A model generated the notes under the pieces. It was not told where the DNA came from and did no database searches. It saw only the letters and a list, made by a program, of their open reading frames with translations. A stretch of 64,000 nucleotides of DNA from assembly GCF_000196855.1 (NCBI RefSeq), contig NC_014319.1, forward strand, positions 930,001 to 994,000, written 5' to 3'. A program made the position numbers and the translations under genes. Shown here in pieces: positions 18,614 to 27,868 of the stretch. The DNA is from Leuconostoc gasicomitatum LMG 18811. Lineage in GTDB: Bacteria > Bacillota > Bacilli > Lactobacillales > Lactobacillaceae. Position 1 is the first letter of the stretch. Each line of letters opens with the position of its first letter.

Positions 18614-18626
18614 GTAAGCGATTACA
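18613..18626. promoter_or_regulatory. cre (CcpA) site at gnd promoter
   Basis: TGTAAGCGATTACA fits the cre consensus TGWAANCGNTNWCA without mismatch. It begins at the last base of the -10 element and covers the expected transcription start, a repressing position. Confidence 0.7.
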
Positions 18627-18714
18627 AGATCATCTTATTTGTTTTAGTAGCAATATTTTTATAAACAATAATAAGATAGGAAAATAGTTTTTGCAAACAG
18701 AAAGCAGGTAAAAA

Positions 18715-20142
18715 ATGATGGAAGCAGATTTTGGTGTCGTTGGTTTAGCAGTAATGGGGCGTAATTTAGCGCTAAATATAGAATCACGTGGTTATAATGT
18801 TGCAGTATATAATCGATCACGTGAACGCACTGACGATTTGATCTCAAAACATGCAGATAAAAAATTTGTCCCTAGTTATTCAATTGCGTCATTTGTGCAA
18901 GCGATTAAGACCCCAAGACGTATTTTATTAATGGTTAAAGCTGGCACAGGAACAGATGCTGTGATTGATGAGTTATTGCCACAATTAACAAAAGGAGATA
19001 TGTTAATTGATGGTGGTAATACTTATTTTGAAGATACAATACGCCGTTCTGAAAAATTAGCACAATCTGGTATTAATTTTATTGGAATGGGTGTTTCAGG
19101 AGGCGAACTTGGTGCGTTACAAGGTCCCTCGTTGATGCCTGGTGGTCAACGTGAGGCATACGATTTAGTTGCGCCTGTTTTACGTAAAATAGCTGCTAGA
19201 GCCCCTGAAGACGACCAACCAACAGTTACTTATATTGGCCCAAATGGCGCAGGTCACTATGTTAAAATGGTACATAACGGTATTGAATATGGCGATATGC
19301 AACTTATTTCAGAATCGTATGATATTTTAAAACGTCTGTTAAAATTGGATCATAATAATTTATCATCAACTTTTGCACACTGGAATGATGGCGAATTAAA
19401 TTCATATTTAATCGAGATTACAGCTGATATTTTGACAAGAAAAGATGATTTAGGTTCGGATAAACCCATTGTCGATATGATTTTAGATCGAGCGGGAAAT
19501 AAAGGTACTGGTAAATGGTCTTCACAATCAGCGTTGGCTGTTGGTGCGCCACAATCATTAATTACAGAATCTGTTTATGCACGTTATATTTCTGCTATGA
19601 AGTCTGATCGTGTTGCTGCTTCTAAGGTACTGTCAGGTCCAGAATTCACATTCACAGGCGATGTTGATGCCACAAAGGAAGATATTCGTCAGGCATTATA
19701 CTTTGGTAAAATCATGTCTTATGCACAAGGATTTGATCAATTGCGCATGGCCTCTAATCATTATAATTGGGATTTACCTTTTGGCGAATTAGCACAATTA
19801 TGGCGTGCAGGAGCGATTATTAGAGCACAATTCTTACAACGAATCACCGATGCATATCAAACTAATCCCAACTTGCACAATTTACTTTTGGATAATTATT
19901 TCAAAAATATTGCCGAATCATATCAAGCTGCCACACGTCGTGTAGTGGCAATGGCGGTTAGTGCTGGTGTACCTACGCCAGCGCTTTCAGCTGCTATTGC
20001 ATACTATGATTCTTATCGATCAGAAGTTTTGCCAGCAAACTTGGTACAAGCGCAGCGTGATTACTTTGGCGCACATACTTATGAAAGAACTGACAAACCA
20101 TCAGGTGAGATGTATCATTTTTCATGGTATGACGAAGCTTAA
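18715..20142 (+). CDS. gnd: 6-Phosphogluconate dehydrogenase (decarboxylating)
   Basis: Oxidises 6-phosphogluconate to ribulose 5-phosphate and CO2; in heterofermentative LAB this is the entry to the phosphoketolase pathway and the source of fermentative CO2. 475 residues. Coenzyme motif [40 protein letters not shown], catalytic Lys/Asn region [17 protein letters not shown] and C-terminal domain with [12 protein letters not shown] 18715 or 18718 follow GCAGGT. The promoter carries a perfect cre site, suggesting CcpA control. Confidence 0.96.
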   Translation: MMEADFGVVGLAVMGRNLALNIESRGYNVAVYNRSRERTDDLISKHADKKFVPSYSIASFVQAIKTPRRILLMVKAGTGTDAVIDELLPQLTKGDMLIDGGNTYFEDTIRRSEKLAQSGINFIGMGVSGGELGALQGPSLMPGGQREAYDLVAPVLRKIAARAPEDDQPTVTYIGPNGAGHYVKMVHNGIEYGDMQLISESYDILKRLLKLDHNNLSSTFAHWNDGELNSYLIEITADILTRKDDLGSDKPIVDMILDRAGNKGTGKWSSQSALAVGAPQSLITESVYARYISAMKSDRVAASKVLSGPEFTFTGDVDATKEDIRQALYFGKIMSYAQGFDQLRMASNHYNWDLPFGELAQLWRAGAIIRAQFLQRITDAYQTNPNLHNLLLDNYFKNIAESYQAATRRVVAMAVSAGVPTPALSAAIAYYDSYRSEVLPANLVQAQRDYFGAHTYERTDKPSGEMYHFSWYDEA

Positions 20143-20152
20143 AAAATGTGAA

Positions 20153-20182
20153 GGCGCTTTTAAAATATGAAGCGCTTTTTTT
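20153..20182 (+). terminator. Terminator after gnd
   Basis: GGCGCTT / AAGCGCT stem (one G-U pair), 10-nt loop, then seven T. Confidence 0.8.
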
Positions 20183-20188
20183 GTGTCT

Positions 20189-20385
20189 ATGTTAAAATTT
20201 TGTTTTATATTTTGTCCCTTCTGCGGGAGTAGTGACGAACTTATCATACTGATAGCTGGCAGAAAGTGATCAAAAACTATCAGTCGGATTTAAAATCTAA
20301 CGAAGTCAGCACTAAGTTATTGACCTATGGATTTAATGAGATGTTGTTAAAAGCAACACCAAAATGGCTTATTTTTATAAAATAA
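20189..20385 (+). pseudogene. Possible decayed zinc-ribbon-like small ORF
   Basis: ATG 20189 opens a 26-codon frame containing FCPFCGSSDEL, a CxxC knuckle like those of zinc-ribbon proteins. After its stop, another frame continues as WQKVIKNYQSDLKSNEVSTK and ends at TAA 20383-20385. A frameshift would join them. There is no clear ribosome binding site and no family match, so this is weakly supported. The rest of 20183-20570 holds nothing else recognisable. Confidence 0.2.
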
Positions 20386-20587
20386 TTTCACAATGTTGTT
20401 ATTTATATTTCAATGGTGGCAGCGTAATTAAGATTACTGATGTGCCACTATTATTTCGTTCAATAATTACAATTCAACTACCTATTTATCATAACGAACA
20501 GCACATTACTTGCAATGTCGTATATTAAAAGTTACAATCAAACTATATTTTAATGAAAATAGAAATATTATAAAGGAGAATTTTAAC

Positions 20588-20707
20588 ATGTCAAAAGAAA
20601 AACACGGGACTGGATTTTGGGGTAAATTATCATTATTGCTAGCAGTTGGTCAATTATTGTTTAGTCTTTATCATGAAATTCGAAGTTCTCGATCACGCAA
20701 AAAATAA
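20588..20707 (+). CDS. Small single-span membrane protein, 39 residues
   Basis: The ATG lies 8 bases after a very strong ribosome binding site (AAAGGAGA, 20572-20579). The product has a basic start (MSKEKHGTGFWGK), one hydrophobic segment LSLLLAVGQLLFSLYHEI (about residues 14-31) and a very basic tail RSSRSRKK. Function unknown. A second small membrane protein is encoded 62 bp downstream, and a GlsB-like stress membrane protein follows, so an envelope-stress role is conceivable but only from context. Confidence 0.65.
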   Translation: MSKEKHGTGFWGKLSLLLAVGQLLFSLYHEIRSSRSRKK

Positions 20708-20769
20708 AGCACTATCTTATATGAACCAGATGACCAGTGATTTCATCTATCACTTGAAAGGCGTGTATT

Positions 20770-20904
20770 ATGCTAAAAAAAGTTATTAAATTTGCACTAG
20801 CTTCAACGCTAATTGTTAGTGGGTTAGTTATTGGCACAACTATTTTTACAGTTAAAGGCATTGATAAACTTGGGGATAAGTTAGAAGATACGATACACAA
20901 TTAA
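20770..20904 (+). CDS. Small single-span membrane protein, 44 residues
   Basis: ATG 20770 follows GAAAGGCG. The product is a basic start MLKKVIK, a hydrophobic span of about 18 residues (FALASTLIVSGLVIGTTI) and a polar tail GIDKLGDKLEDTIHN. The topology suggests a small membrane peptide or a cleavable-signal peptide with a short exported tail. No family recognised; it probably shares a transcript with the 39-residue gene upstream. Confidence 0.55.
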   Translation: MLKKVIKFALASTLIVSGLVIGTTIFTVKGIDKLGDKLEDTIHN

Positions 20905-20923
20905 TTTATGAATAGTATAGTTT

Positions 20924-20960
20924 GAAGGAAGGCATAAACGTGGTTGTCCCTTCTTTTTTT
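20924..20960 (+). terminator. Probable terminator after the small membrane genes
   Basis: GAAGG / CCTTC short stem with a long loop, followed by eight T. Weak stem but strong T run. Confidence 0.5.
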
Positions 20961-21073
20961 ATTAGTGATTTTTCAAGCAATTTAATTGTAAGCACTATGA
21001 GTTAATGATAGACTGAAATTGTAGGAGTGTTGTGTCATAGCATGATAATGAACAAAAGAGAAATGGAGGTTGA

Positions 21074-21322
21074 ATGATGATTTGGTCATTAATAGTTGGT
21101 GCGATCATTGGTGCTATTGCAGGTGCCGTCACAAATAAGGGTGAATCAATGGGATGGATTAGTAATATTATAGCAGGACTAGTCGGTTCTGCTATTGGTC
21201 AAGGACTACTTGGCCATTGGGGACCTAGTCTAGCTGGAATGGCTATTATACCATCGATTATTGGGGCAGTGATTCTTGTGCTTATTATCTCAATGATATT
21301 TGGTTCTCAAGTCAAACGTTAA
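21074..21322 (+). CDS. GlsB/YeaQ/YmgE-family stress membrane protein (copy 1)
   Basis: 82 residues, three hydrophobic helices rich in Gly/Ala/Ile (WSLIVGAIIGAIAGAVTN, SNIIAGLVGSAIGQG, IIPSIIGAVILVLII), the transglycosylase-associated-protein family. AAATGGAGGTTGA is a strong ribosome binding site; ATG 21074 or 21077. A nearly identical paralogue lies at 35848 at the head of the Asp23/AmaP operon. This copy stands alone without amaP or gls24. Function in envelope stress is family inference. Confidence 0.88.
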   Translation: MMIWSLIVGAIIGAIAGAVTNKGESMGWISNIIAGLVGSAIGQGLLGHWGPSLAGMAIIPSIIGAVILVLIISMIFGSQVKR

Positions 21323-21513
21323 AAAATAATTTTAAATAACATTGATTTTATCATTAAACTTTTACTGCTAACTAAGTATAGTCATTGTTTTGATATTTAA
21401 TTTGATTTTATGAACACAATGCAAATGCCATTATGACTAGTTACTAATGTCATTACAAGCTTAAAAATATAGACTATTTTTTGATAAATAATTAACCGTT
21501 AGGAGAAAACTCA

Positions 21514-22362
21514 GTGAATAATAATACTGTACCAGTTTATAATTTAAACGATGGACACATATTGCCTCAGATAGCTTTGGGAACATATCAAATACGTGGT
21601 ATGCAAGGTGTTGATCAAATTTTAGCAGCTATTCAAACTGGGTACCGTTTGATAGATACGTCTACCAATTATGATAGTGAGGGTGCCGTTGGTGAAGCAA
21701 TCAGGCGATCGGGCATTCCGAGATCATCATTTTATGTCACGTCAAAGCTCCCAGGACAATATCATCATCGGGAAGATGCTCTAAAAATGATTGAGGAAAC
21801 ACTTTTGCGTTTACGCTTAGATTATTTGGACTTGTATTTAATTCATTGGCCATTGCCTAAGCGTGATAATTATGTTGAAGCTTGGACTGCTCTTATTGAA
21901 GCTCAAAAACGTGGGTTGATACGATCTATTGGCGTCTCGAATTTTGAAGCGGCACACTTGGATCGCATAATTGAAGCAACAGGTGTCACACCAGCGGTCA
22001 ATCAAAACGAAATTCACCCTTATTGGATACAGAATAGTTTGTTGCAAGCTAACAAAGACCGCGGAATAGTTACTGAAGCTTGGAGTCCATTAGGTCGTGG
22101 AATTGGAGAATTAAAAGAACCAATTATTTTAGAATTAGCAGAAAAATATCACAAAAATGCAGGACAGATTATTCTGCGTTGGCATCTTCAACGTGGTGTG
22201 CTACCTGTCCCTAAAGCTGGTAGCCTACAACACCAACGCGATAATCTTGCACTTTGGAATTTTGAGTTAACAGCAGATGAAGTAATTGCTATTAGCTCAT
22301 TGACCAAAGTAGATGGACGTGTGGATAATCAGGATCCAAATACTTATGAAGAATTTAATTAA
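21514..22362 (+). CDS. Aldo/keto reductase (2,5-diketogluconate-reductase-like)
   Basis: NADPH-dependent TIM-barrel reductase of 282 residues. The catalytic tetrad is visible: Asp in LIDTSTNY, Tyr in the same motif, Lys in YVTSKLPG and His in LYLIHWP. IGVSNFEAAHLDRI and the C-terminal VPKAGSLQHQRDNL (coenzyme phosphate binding) also fit. It starts with GTG 21514, supported by AGGAGA at 21501-21506 with 7-nt spacing; no ATG with a site is nearer. Substrate not deducible. Confidence 0.92.
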   Translation: MNNNTVPVYNLNDGHILPQIALGTYQIRGMQGVDQILAAIQTGYRLIDTSTNYDSEGAVGEAIRRSGIPRSSFYVTSKLPGQYHHREDALKMIEETLLRLRLDYLDLYLIHWPLPKRDNYVEAWTALIEAQKRGLIRSIGVSNFEAAHLDRIIEATGVTPAVNQNEIHPYWIQNSLLQANKDRGIVTEAWSPLGRGIGELKEPIILELAEKYHKNAGQIILRWHLQRGVLPVPKAGSLQHQRDNLALWNFELTADEVIAISSLTKVDGRVDNQDPNTYEEFN

Positions 22363-22386
22363 ATTACGAACAAAATAGACTTTTAA

Positions 22387-22417
22387 AACCCCACTAACTG
22401 TTGAAGTTAGTGGGGTT
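22387..22417. terminator. Bidirectional terminator between aldo/keto reductase and kdsD-like gene
   Basis: Perfect 12-bp stem AACCCCACTAAC / GTTAGTGGGGTT with a 7-nt loop, between convergent genes. Confidence 0.9.
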
Positions 22418-22447
22418 GTTTATTGATTATATTTTAAGTCAATGCAA

Positions 22448-23410
22448 CTATTCCAGCACATCATGAATGGTGATAATGCCAACGACGCTATCATCGTCAT
22501 CTTTGACTACCAAATTGGATATATTATTCGATGCCATTTTTTTCCAAGCTGCGCTATTACGTGCATTTTGATTGATGCTAATAAATCCTTCAGTCATATA
22601 ATCAGCAGCAGTTGAATTTTTGACTTGATTAATGTATAAAAACTTTTTACGAATATCACCATCTGTTATAATGCCAATAACTTTTTCTTCGGGTGTTTTA
22701 ACTAAAGTCATGCCAACGCCAAAATCACTAATACGGTAAATAACATCGTTAATTGGTGTTGTTGTTTGAACATAAGGAATCTTAGTGTGCATAGAATGTG
22801 CAACATCCCGCAGTAACATTTTACCAATTGAGCCACCGGGATGGTATAGTGCAAAATCTGCTCGTTTGAATGCCTTTGCTTTTTCGACGGCAATTAGCAG
22901 TGCATCACCCATAACAAGTGTAGCAGTGGTAGAACTTGTGGGTGCTAGTTTAGTTGGGTCAGCTTCTTCTGCGACATCTACTTTCAAAAAAATGTCAGTA
23001 TTTTTAGCTAACGTTGCATCTTCAGAACCTGTGAGAGCAATCGTTTTTAACTCGTTTTGATGAATATTTTTCAGTGCAAAAAGTGTTTGTACAACTTCTT
23101 GTGTTTCACCACTATTTGAAATAAAAATAACTAAATCATCTGCTGAGACACGACCTAGGTCTCCGTGGTATGCGGTACCAGCATCAATGAAAAAGCTTGG
23201 GACACCAACGGATGACAACGAGGCAGCTATTTTTTCAGCAATAATACCAGATTTACCAATGGCGATAAATATGGAACGGCCTTTTGTATTTAAAATTGCT
23301 TCAACCACCTCATCAAAATTTTCATCTAATGTCTCGCGGACTGTTTGTAAAGCAGCAATTTCTGTGTCAAAAGTTATTTTAGCGTCATCAAAGTAATTCG
23401 TCATTGTCAT
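22448..23410 (-). CDS. Arabinose-5-phosphate isomerase (KpsF/GutQ/KdsD family)
   Basis: Interconverts ribulose 5-phosphate and arabinose 5-phosphate, the precursor of KDO. 320 residues: an N-terminal SIS domain (about 30-180) with IAIGKSGIIAEKIAASLSS, VIFISNSGETQEV and LAPTSSTTATLVMGDAL (sugar-phosphate loops), then two CBS domains (about 205-320) ending in GIITIHDVLE. It starts inside the last codons of the KDO-8-P synthase gene (23-base overlap) with AAGGCGG upstream, so the two are translated from one mRNA. Its immediate partner supports A5P rather than another sugar-phosphate substrate. Confidence 0.9.
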   Translation of the reverse strand: MTMTNYFDDAKITFDTEIAALQTVRETLDENFDEVVEAILNTKGRSIFIAIGKSGIIAEKIAASLSSVGVPSFFIDAGTAYHGDLGRVSADDLVIFISNSGETQEVVQTLFALKNIHQNELKTIALTGSEDATLAKNTDIFLKVDVAEEADPTKLAPTSSTTATLVMGDALLIAVEKAKAFKRADFALYHPGGSIGKMLLRDVAHSMHTKIPYVQTTTPINDVIYRISDFGVGMTLVKTPEEKVIGIITDGDIRKKFLYINQVKNSTAADYMTEGFISINQNARNSAAWKKMASNNISNLVVKDDDDSVVGIITIHDVLE

Positions 23411-24239
23411 ACACCGCCTTCATGTCGAGATGTTCGTGAAAGAGTTTGTTGGCATTTTCTAAAATAGGTTGAATTTTAGATAAGTAAAGTTGACTATCCT
23501 GATCAGAAATGGCTTCAGGTGGGTTAGGGTGTACCTCTGCAAAAATACCATCAATACCTATAGCTAAAGCGGCACGCATCAGAGGGAAAGCGTAATCACG
23601 ATTACCGCCAGAATGATTTCCATAACCACTTGGAATTTGGACAGCGTGTGTTGCATCAAAAATAATAGGATAACCTGTGTCACGCATTTGAATTAAGCTT
23701 GTCATGTCAACAACTAATTGGTGATAACCAAACATTGTGCCACGCTCGGTAACCAGAATATGTTCATTCGTCTGAGCAACTTTGTTAACTGCACTTTTAA
23801 TGTCTTCCGGTGCCATAAATTGTGCTTTTTTGATATTAACTACGAGCCCAGTCTTAGCTGCTGCTACTAATAAATCGGTTTGTCTACTCAAATAGGCAGG
23901 AATTTGTAGAACATCAGCCACCTTGGCCACAGGTTCACATTGGTAGGATTCATGTACGTCAGTTACTATTGGTACTTGATAGTTGTCTTTAATTTTTTGC
24001 AAGACTTCTAAACCAGCCGTCATACCAGCGCCACGTTCAGATTCAATTGCGCTACGATTAGCTTTATCAAACGAAGCCTTAAAAACGTAATTAATATCTA
24101 GCTTGTCTGTTAAGTTTTTCAGTGTCTCAACTACTTCAGCACATGTGTCGTATGATTCAATTGCACAGGGTCCGGCTAACAGTGTTAGTCGATCGTTACT
24201 AAAACCATATCCTTGAAATACATCAGTTATTTTAGCCAT
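23388..24239 (-). CDS. kdsA: 3-Deoxy-8-phosphooctulonate (KDO-8-P) synthase
   Basis: Condenses arabinose 5-phosphate with phosphoenolpyruvate. 283 residues. LLAGPCAIES carries the Cys of metal-dependent (Aquifex-type) enzymes where E. coli has Asn; FKASFDKANRS, ERGTMFGYHQLVVDM, IFDATHAVQIPSG, GGNRDYAFPL and FAEVHPNPPEAISD complete the KDO8PS signature and separate it from DAHP synthase. The ATG at 24239 was chosen for the upstream AAGGAGAAGGA; the reading frame could extend 12 codons further. Co-directional and overlapping with the isomerase gene. KDO is normally a Gram-negative sugar, so its use here is unclear. Confidence 0.9.
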   Translation of the reverse strand: MAKITDVFQGYGFSNDRLTLLAGPCAIESYDTCAEVVETLKNLTDKLDINYVFKASFDKANRSAIESERGAGMTAGLEVLQKIKDNYQVPIVTDVHESYQCEPVAKVADVLQIPAYLSRQTDLLVAAAKTGLVVNIKKAQFMAPEDIKSAVNKVAQTNEHILVTERGTMFGYHQLVVDMTSLIQMRDTGYPIIFDATHAVQIPSGYGNHSGGNRDYAFPLMRAALAIGIDGIFAEVHPNPPEAISDQDSQLYLSKIQPILENANKLFHEHLDMKAVYDNDELL

Positions 24240-24691
24240 AATGTTCCTTCTCCTTTGCTTTAATAAAATTAACATTAAATTTTAAAAATACTATTTTAAA
24301 ATTATGGTCATTATATCATCTTTATATATGTAATATGATTCAATAATTATTACAAAATAAACACAATCAAAATATTTGCAAATCAGCATTAAGTTTGTTA
24401 TTATTTAAAAAATTATGTCTTTATGAAAAATGAGTTTTAAATAAATTAACTTTTTTGTTCATCAATTTATAATATCAGGAGACAATAATGCAGAATAAAA
24501 ATGAGTAACATTAATCTAACACATTTAAAAAAACAGAGTCTCGATATTAGTTGATGATAGTGTGACAAATGATATGATCAATCATCCTCACTTGATAGCG
24601 GGTAGATAATTAGATGAACGAACCGATTAAAGTTGCTGGTGGGTGATCTGTCATAATTATTTTGATTAAATATTTAGAAGGGAGGTCAAAA
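24240..24691 (-). promoter_or_regulatory. Intergenic region with probable kdsA promoter
   Basis: On the minus strand an extended -10 (TGATATAAT, 24308-24316) lies about 70 bases before the kdsA start. The remaining AT-rich stretch to 24660 shows only short chance frames on the plus strand; no gene is supported. Confidence 0.35.
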
Positions 24692-25090
24692 ATGGTGATT
24701 TTATCTCAAAATATGCAAGACATGATTAATGATCAATTTCCTTTTTTGGCGACAACAAGCCCAGATGGTTCACCACAAATTGGGCCAAAGGGTTCATTAC
24801 ATGTTTTAGATGATTCACATCTCATTTATTATGAACATACGTTTAGGCACGCCTATGAAAATTTACTAACAAATGGCTTAGTAGCTGTTGCAGTAGTCGA
24901 TCGAGTGGCAGAAAAAGGGTTTAGATTTGAGGGTAAAGCGCATATTCACGAGAATGATGATTATGCCTCAGAAATTTTAGCAAAAACAAAAATCTATGAC
25001 AGATTTCCACGCGCGGCTGTGGTGATTATAGACGTAGAACGAATTTATAAGTTAGATAACACGCTGGATGCAGGTATGCGATTGGCTTAA
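24692..25090 (+). CDS. Pyridoxamine-5'-phosphate-oxidase-family protein
   Basis: 132-residue split-barrel flavin-binding protein: FPFLATTSPDGSPQIGPKGS at the N-terminus is the typical strand pair of PNPOx-like reductases, followed by LIYYEHTFRHAYENLL and VVIIDVERIYKL. Short members bind FMN or F420 and reduce diverse substrates; the true pyridoxine enzyme is longer. ATG 24692 follows AAGGGAGGT, a strong site. Monocistronic, ending at a bidirectional terminator. Confidence 0.8.
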   Translation: MVILSQNMQDMINDQFPFLATTSPDGSPQIGPKGSLHVLDDSHLIYYEHTFRHAYENLLTNGLVAVAVVDRVAEKGFRFEGKAHIHENDDYASEILAKTKIYDRFPRAAVVIIDVERIYKLDNTLDAGMRLA

Positions 25091-25143
25091 AATTAAGTGG
25101 TGATAGTGACAATGCGTGTTATTAAACAAATAAATAAAATGCC

Positions 25144-25186
25144 ATAATCGGGCACCAACTTCTTAGAGAAGCTGGTGCCCGATTAT
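25144..25186. terminator. Bidirectional terminator
   Basis: ATAATCGGGCACCA pairs with TGGTGCCCGATTAT, and the stem continues through CTTCT / AGAAG. It lies between convergent genes and has a T-rich 3' side on both strands. Confidence 0.9.
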
Positions 25187-25204
25187 TTAATATAAAAATG
25201 ATTT

Positions 25205-26086
25205 TTATTTTGACAAAGTATCTACTAGCATTTTTTCTTCATTGGTTAATAAATGATTTTTTCTAAATGCGATACTGCCAGTGAAAAAAGGTTGTGGCTC
25301 ATCTAATAAAGGTAATACAACTATGTCTGAAGCTGTTGTTTTGACGATGTCCGTTAAAATTGCAACCCCTAAATTTTCTGAAATCAGATTCATTAAAAAA
25401 TGAATATCGTTTGTCTTCATAAAATATTTTGGTCGAAAACCAGCTTGTTGACTCATTTTTTTAATGGCTTGATTGTGAACAAAACTGGAGTCTAATGCTA
25501 CAAATGCTTGCTTCTGCAAGTCTGAAAAATAAAGGTGTGATTTTTTGGACAATGGATTATTTTTTGAAATATACACACAGAAATTTGCGCGGATAAAGGG
25601 AATAATAAGTAATTCATCATCTTGTGGCATATTTAAAGCACCCAGTAAAGCGATATCAATCTCTCCAGCCATCAAGGCTTGCTTTAAATAGTTAGAACCG
25701 GCTTCATAAATGGCCATATTATTAATATTAAACTGACGGTCAAATTCTCTAGCAGCTATAGCAATTTTAGTAAAATAAGCGTTTTTAAGAATAGGTGGCA
25801 GTCCAATCGTTGTTGTTCGTGATTTCAAATGATCTAACTCATGTTTTGCGCTATTTAATTCGTTCAAAATCGACACCGTATGTTGGTGTAATTGTTCACC
25901 TGATTGTGTAAATACTAATTCAGATTGTGTGTTGCCTCTAATAACCAATTTCACTTGAAAAAAATTTTCCAAACGTTTAATAGCACTGCTAATAGATGGT
26001 TGGCTAATATTAAAATGTTTTGCAACTTTAGTGAAATTCTTTTTATTATATAACTCATTATAGTATTTTAAATCATTTATTTGCAT
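25205..26086 (-). CDS. mleR: LysR-family regulator of malolactic genes
   Basis: 293 residues: N-terminal HTH (NKKNFTKVAKHFNISQPSIS, about 13-32) and a C-terminal inducer-binding domain (about 90-290). It is divergent from the malolactic enzyme gene, the classical MleR arrangement, where L-malate is the usual inducer. The start at 26086 (MQINDL) was chosen over the longer frame because AAAGGAAATATAC precedes it. Direct evidence is the LysR architecture plus position; effector assignment comes from family knowledge. Confidence 0.88.
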   Translation of the reverse strand: MQINDLKYYNELYNKKNFTKVAKHFNISQPSISSAIKRLENFFQVKLVIRGNTQSELVFTQSGEQLHQHTVSILNELNSAKHELDHLKSRTTTIGLPPILKNAYFTKIAIAAREFDRQFNINNMAIYEAGSNYLKQALMAGEIDIALLGALNMPQDDELLIIPFIRANFCVYISKNNPLSKKSHLYFSDLQKQAFVALDSSFVHNQAIKKMSQQAGFRPKYFMKTNDIHFLMNLISENLGVAILTDIVKTTASDIVVLPLLDEPQPFFTGSIAFRKNHLLTNEEKMLVDTLSK

Positions 26087-26123
26087 GTATATTTCCTTTA
26101 ATATCAATCATTTCCAAGGGACC

Positions 26124-26208
26124 TATAGTTTATATTTATAACATCATAATAATTTGACTATAAACTATTGACACGAGTATAGTCAAGCATGTTGTTAAAT
26201 AAACTATA
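26124..26208. promoter_or_regulatory. mleR-mleA control region with two nested inverted repeats
   Basis: Outer repeat TATAGTTTA (26124-26132) / TAAACTATA (26200-26208); inner repeat TTGACTAT (26154-26161) / ATAGTCAA (26179-26186). TTGACA at 26168-26173 is a -35 candidate for mleA with no good -10 at 17 bp, as expected for an activator-dependent promoter. Probable MleR binding region. Confidence 0.5.
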
Positions 26209-26228
26209 AATATAAGGTGGTAGTAACG

Positions 26229-27857
26229 ATGCATGCAAAAGGATATGAAGTATTACGGAATCCCTTTTTGAACAAAGGGACTGGATTTACGTTAACAGAA
26301 CGAAAGACATTGGGCCTAAATGGCACATTACCTAGTCAGGTGCAAACCATTGACGAACAAGCTGAGCAAGCATACCAACAATTCCAATCAAAAACAGCAC
26401 CACTTGAAAAGCGTATTTTCTTGATGAACCTCTTTAATGAAAATATTACTTTGTTTTATCATTTAATGGATCAACACGTTTCCGAATTCATGCCAATTGT
26501 TTATGATCCTGTTGTTGCGGATTCAATTGAGCAGTACAATGACATTTATATAAATCCACAAAATGCCACATTTTTATCAGTGGACAAACCAGAAGATATC
26601 AAGCAATCACTTATTAATGCAGCAGACGGCCGCGATATTAAGTTAATTGTGGTAACAGATGCTGAGGGTATTTTGGGTATGGGTGATTGGGGTGTCAACG
26701 GTGTCGATATTGCTGTTGGTAAATTAATGGTTTATACTGCAGCGGCCGGCATTGATCCAGCCAGTGTTTTGCCAATTAGCATCGATGCTGGTACAAACAA
26801 TCAATCACTGCTAGAAAACGAACGCTATCTCGGAAATAAGCATGCACGAATTGCAGGTGATGCCTATCTTGAATTTATTGATCAGTTTGTGATCGCAGAA
26901 CAAGAACTATTCCCAGAGTCATTACTGCATTGGGAAGATTTTGGTCGTGCAAATGCACAGGTTATCTTAGACAAGTATAAAAATAAAATTGCAACTTTTA
27001 ATGATGATATTCAAGGAACAGGCATGATTGTCTTGGCAGGTGTTTTTGGCGCATTAAATATTTCAAAAGAACGGCTCATTGACCAAACATTTGTAACATT
27101 TGGAGCTGGAACAGCTGGCATGGGCATTGTTAATCAAATTTTTACTGAACTACAAGAAGCAGGGTTATCTGCTAAAGAGGCTAAAAAACATTTTTATCTT
27201 GTTGACAAACAAGGCTTGTTATTCGATGATATGTCAGATTTAACAGTGGCGCAAAAAGCATTTACTCGAACGCGAAACGAATTTAATCATGCTGAAGAAC
27301 TAACAACATTATCTGCAGTGGTTAAAGAAATAAAGCCAACAGTTTTAATTGGTACATCCACACAACCTGGTACATTCACAGAAGAAATTGTAAAAGAAAT
27401 GGCAACACATACAGCACGTCCAATTATCTTTCCTTTGTCAAATCCTACGAAACTTGCTGAAGCAACGGCAGAAAATTTAATTAAATGGACTGATGGCAAA
27501 GCATTAGTGGCAACGGGTATTCCTGCAGAAAATGTTGAATACAAAGGTGTCACTTATAAAATTGGTCAAGGTAACAACGCATTGATTTATCCTGGACTAG
27601 GTTTTGGTTTAGTAGCCTCAACTGCGAAATTGCTAACACAAAAAACAATTTCAGCAGCTATTCATGCATTAGGTGGTTTAGTCGATTCCGATCAAGAAGG
27701 TGCAGCAGTATTGCCACCAGTTTCAAATTTGACTGAGTTTTCGCAAAAAATTGCGGAAGTAACTGCACAAAGTGTCGTAAATCAAGGTTTAAATCGTGAA
27801 AAAATCAGTGATGCTAAACAAGTTGTGCGAAATGCTAAATGGTCTGCTAATTATTGA
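26229..27857 (+). CDS. mleA: Malolactic enzyme
   Basis: NAD- and Mn-dependent decarboxylation of L-malate to L-lactate and CO2, deacidifying the cytoplasm. 542 residues, malic-enzyme fold: [17 protein letters not shown] near the N-terminus, [35 protein letters not shown] (metal and substrate binding), the NAD site [12 protein letters not shown] and [14 protein letters not shown]. The malolactic branch is favoured over malic enzyme by mleR and a 2-hydroxycarboxylate transporter on either side. ATG 26229 follows AAGGTGGTAG. Confidence 0.95.
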   Translation: MHAKGYEVLRNPFLNKGTGFTLTERKTLGLNGTLPSQVQTIDEQAEQAYQQFQSKTAPLEKRIFLMNLFNENITLFYHLMDQHVSEFMPIVYDPVVADSIEQYNDIYINPQNATFLSVDKPEDIKQSLINAADGRDIKLIVVTDAEGILGMGDWGVNGVDIAVGKLMVYTAAAGIDPASVLPISIDAGTNNQSLLENERYLGNKHARIAGDAYLEFIDQFVIAEQELFPESLLHWEDFGRANAQVILDKYKNKIATFNDDIQGTGMIVLAGVFGALNISKERLIDQTFVTFGAGTAGMGIVNQIFTELQEAGLSAKEAKKHFYLVDKQGLLFDDMSDLTVAQKAFTRTRNEFNHAEELTTLSAVVKEIKPTVLIGTSTQPGTFTEEIVKEMATHTARPIIFPLSNPTKLAEATAENLIKWTDGKALVATGIPAENVEYKGVTYKIGQGNNALIYPGLGFGLVASTAKLLTQKTISAAIHALGGLVDSDQEGAAVLPPVSNLTEFSQKIAEVTAQSVVNQGLNREKISDAKQVVRNAKWSANY

Positions 27858-27868
27858 TAGGGATGAAA

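Noticed and set aside
24515-24609. Plus-strand frame with coding-like words (ILVDDSVTNDM) upstream of the PNPOx-like gene.
   Set aside because: Only 26 codons are open, with no start or ribosome binding site; probably chance.
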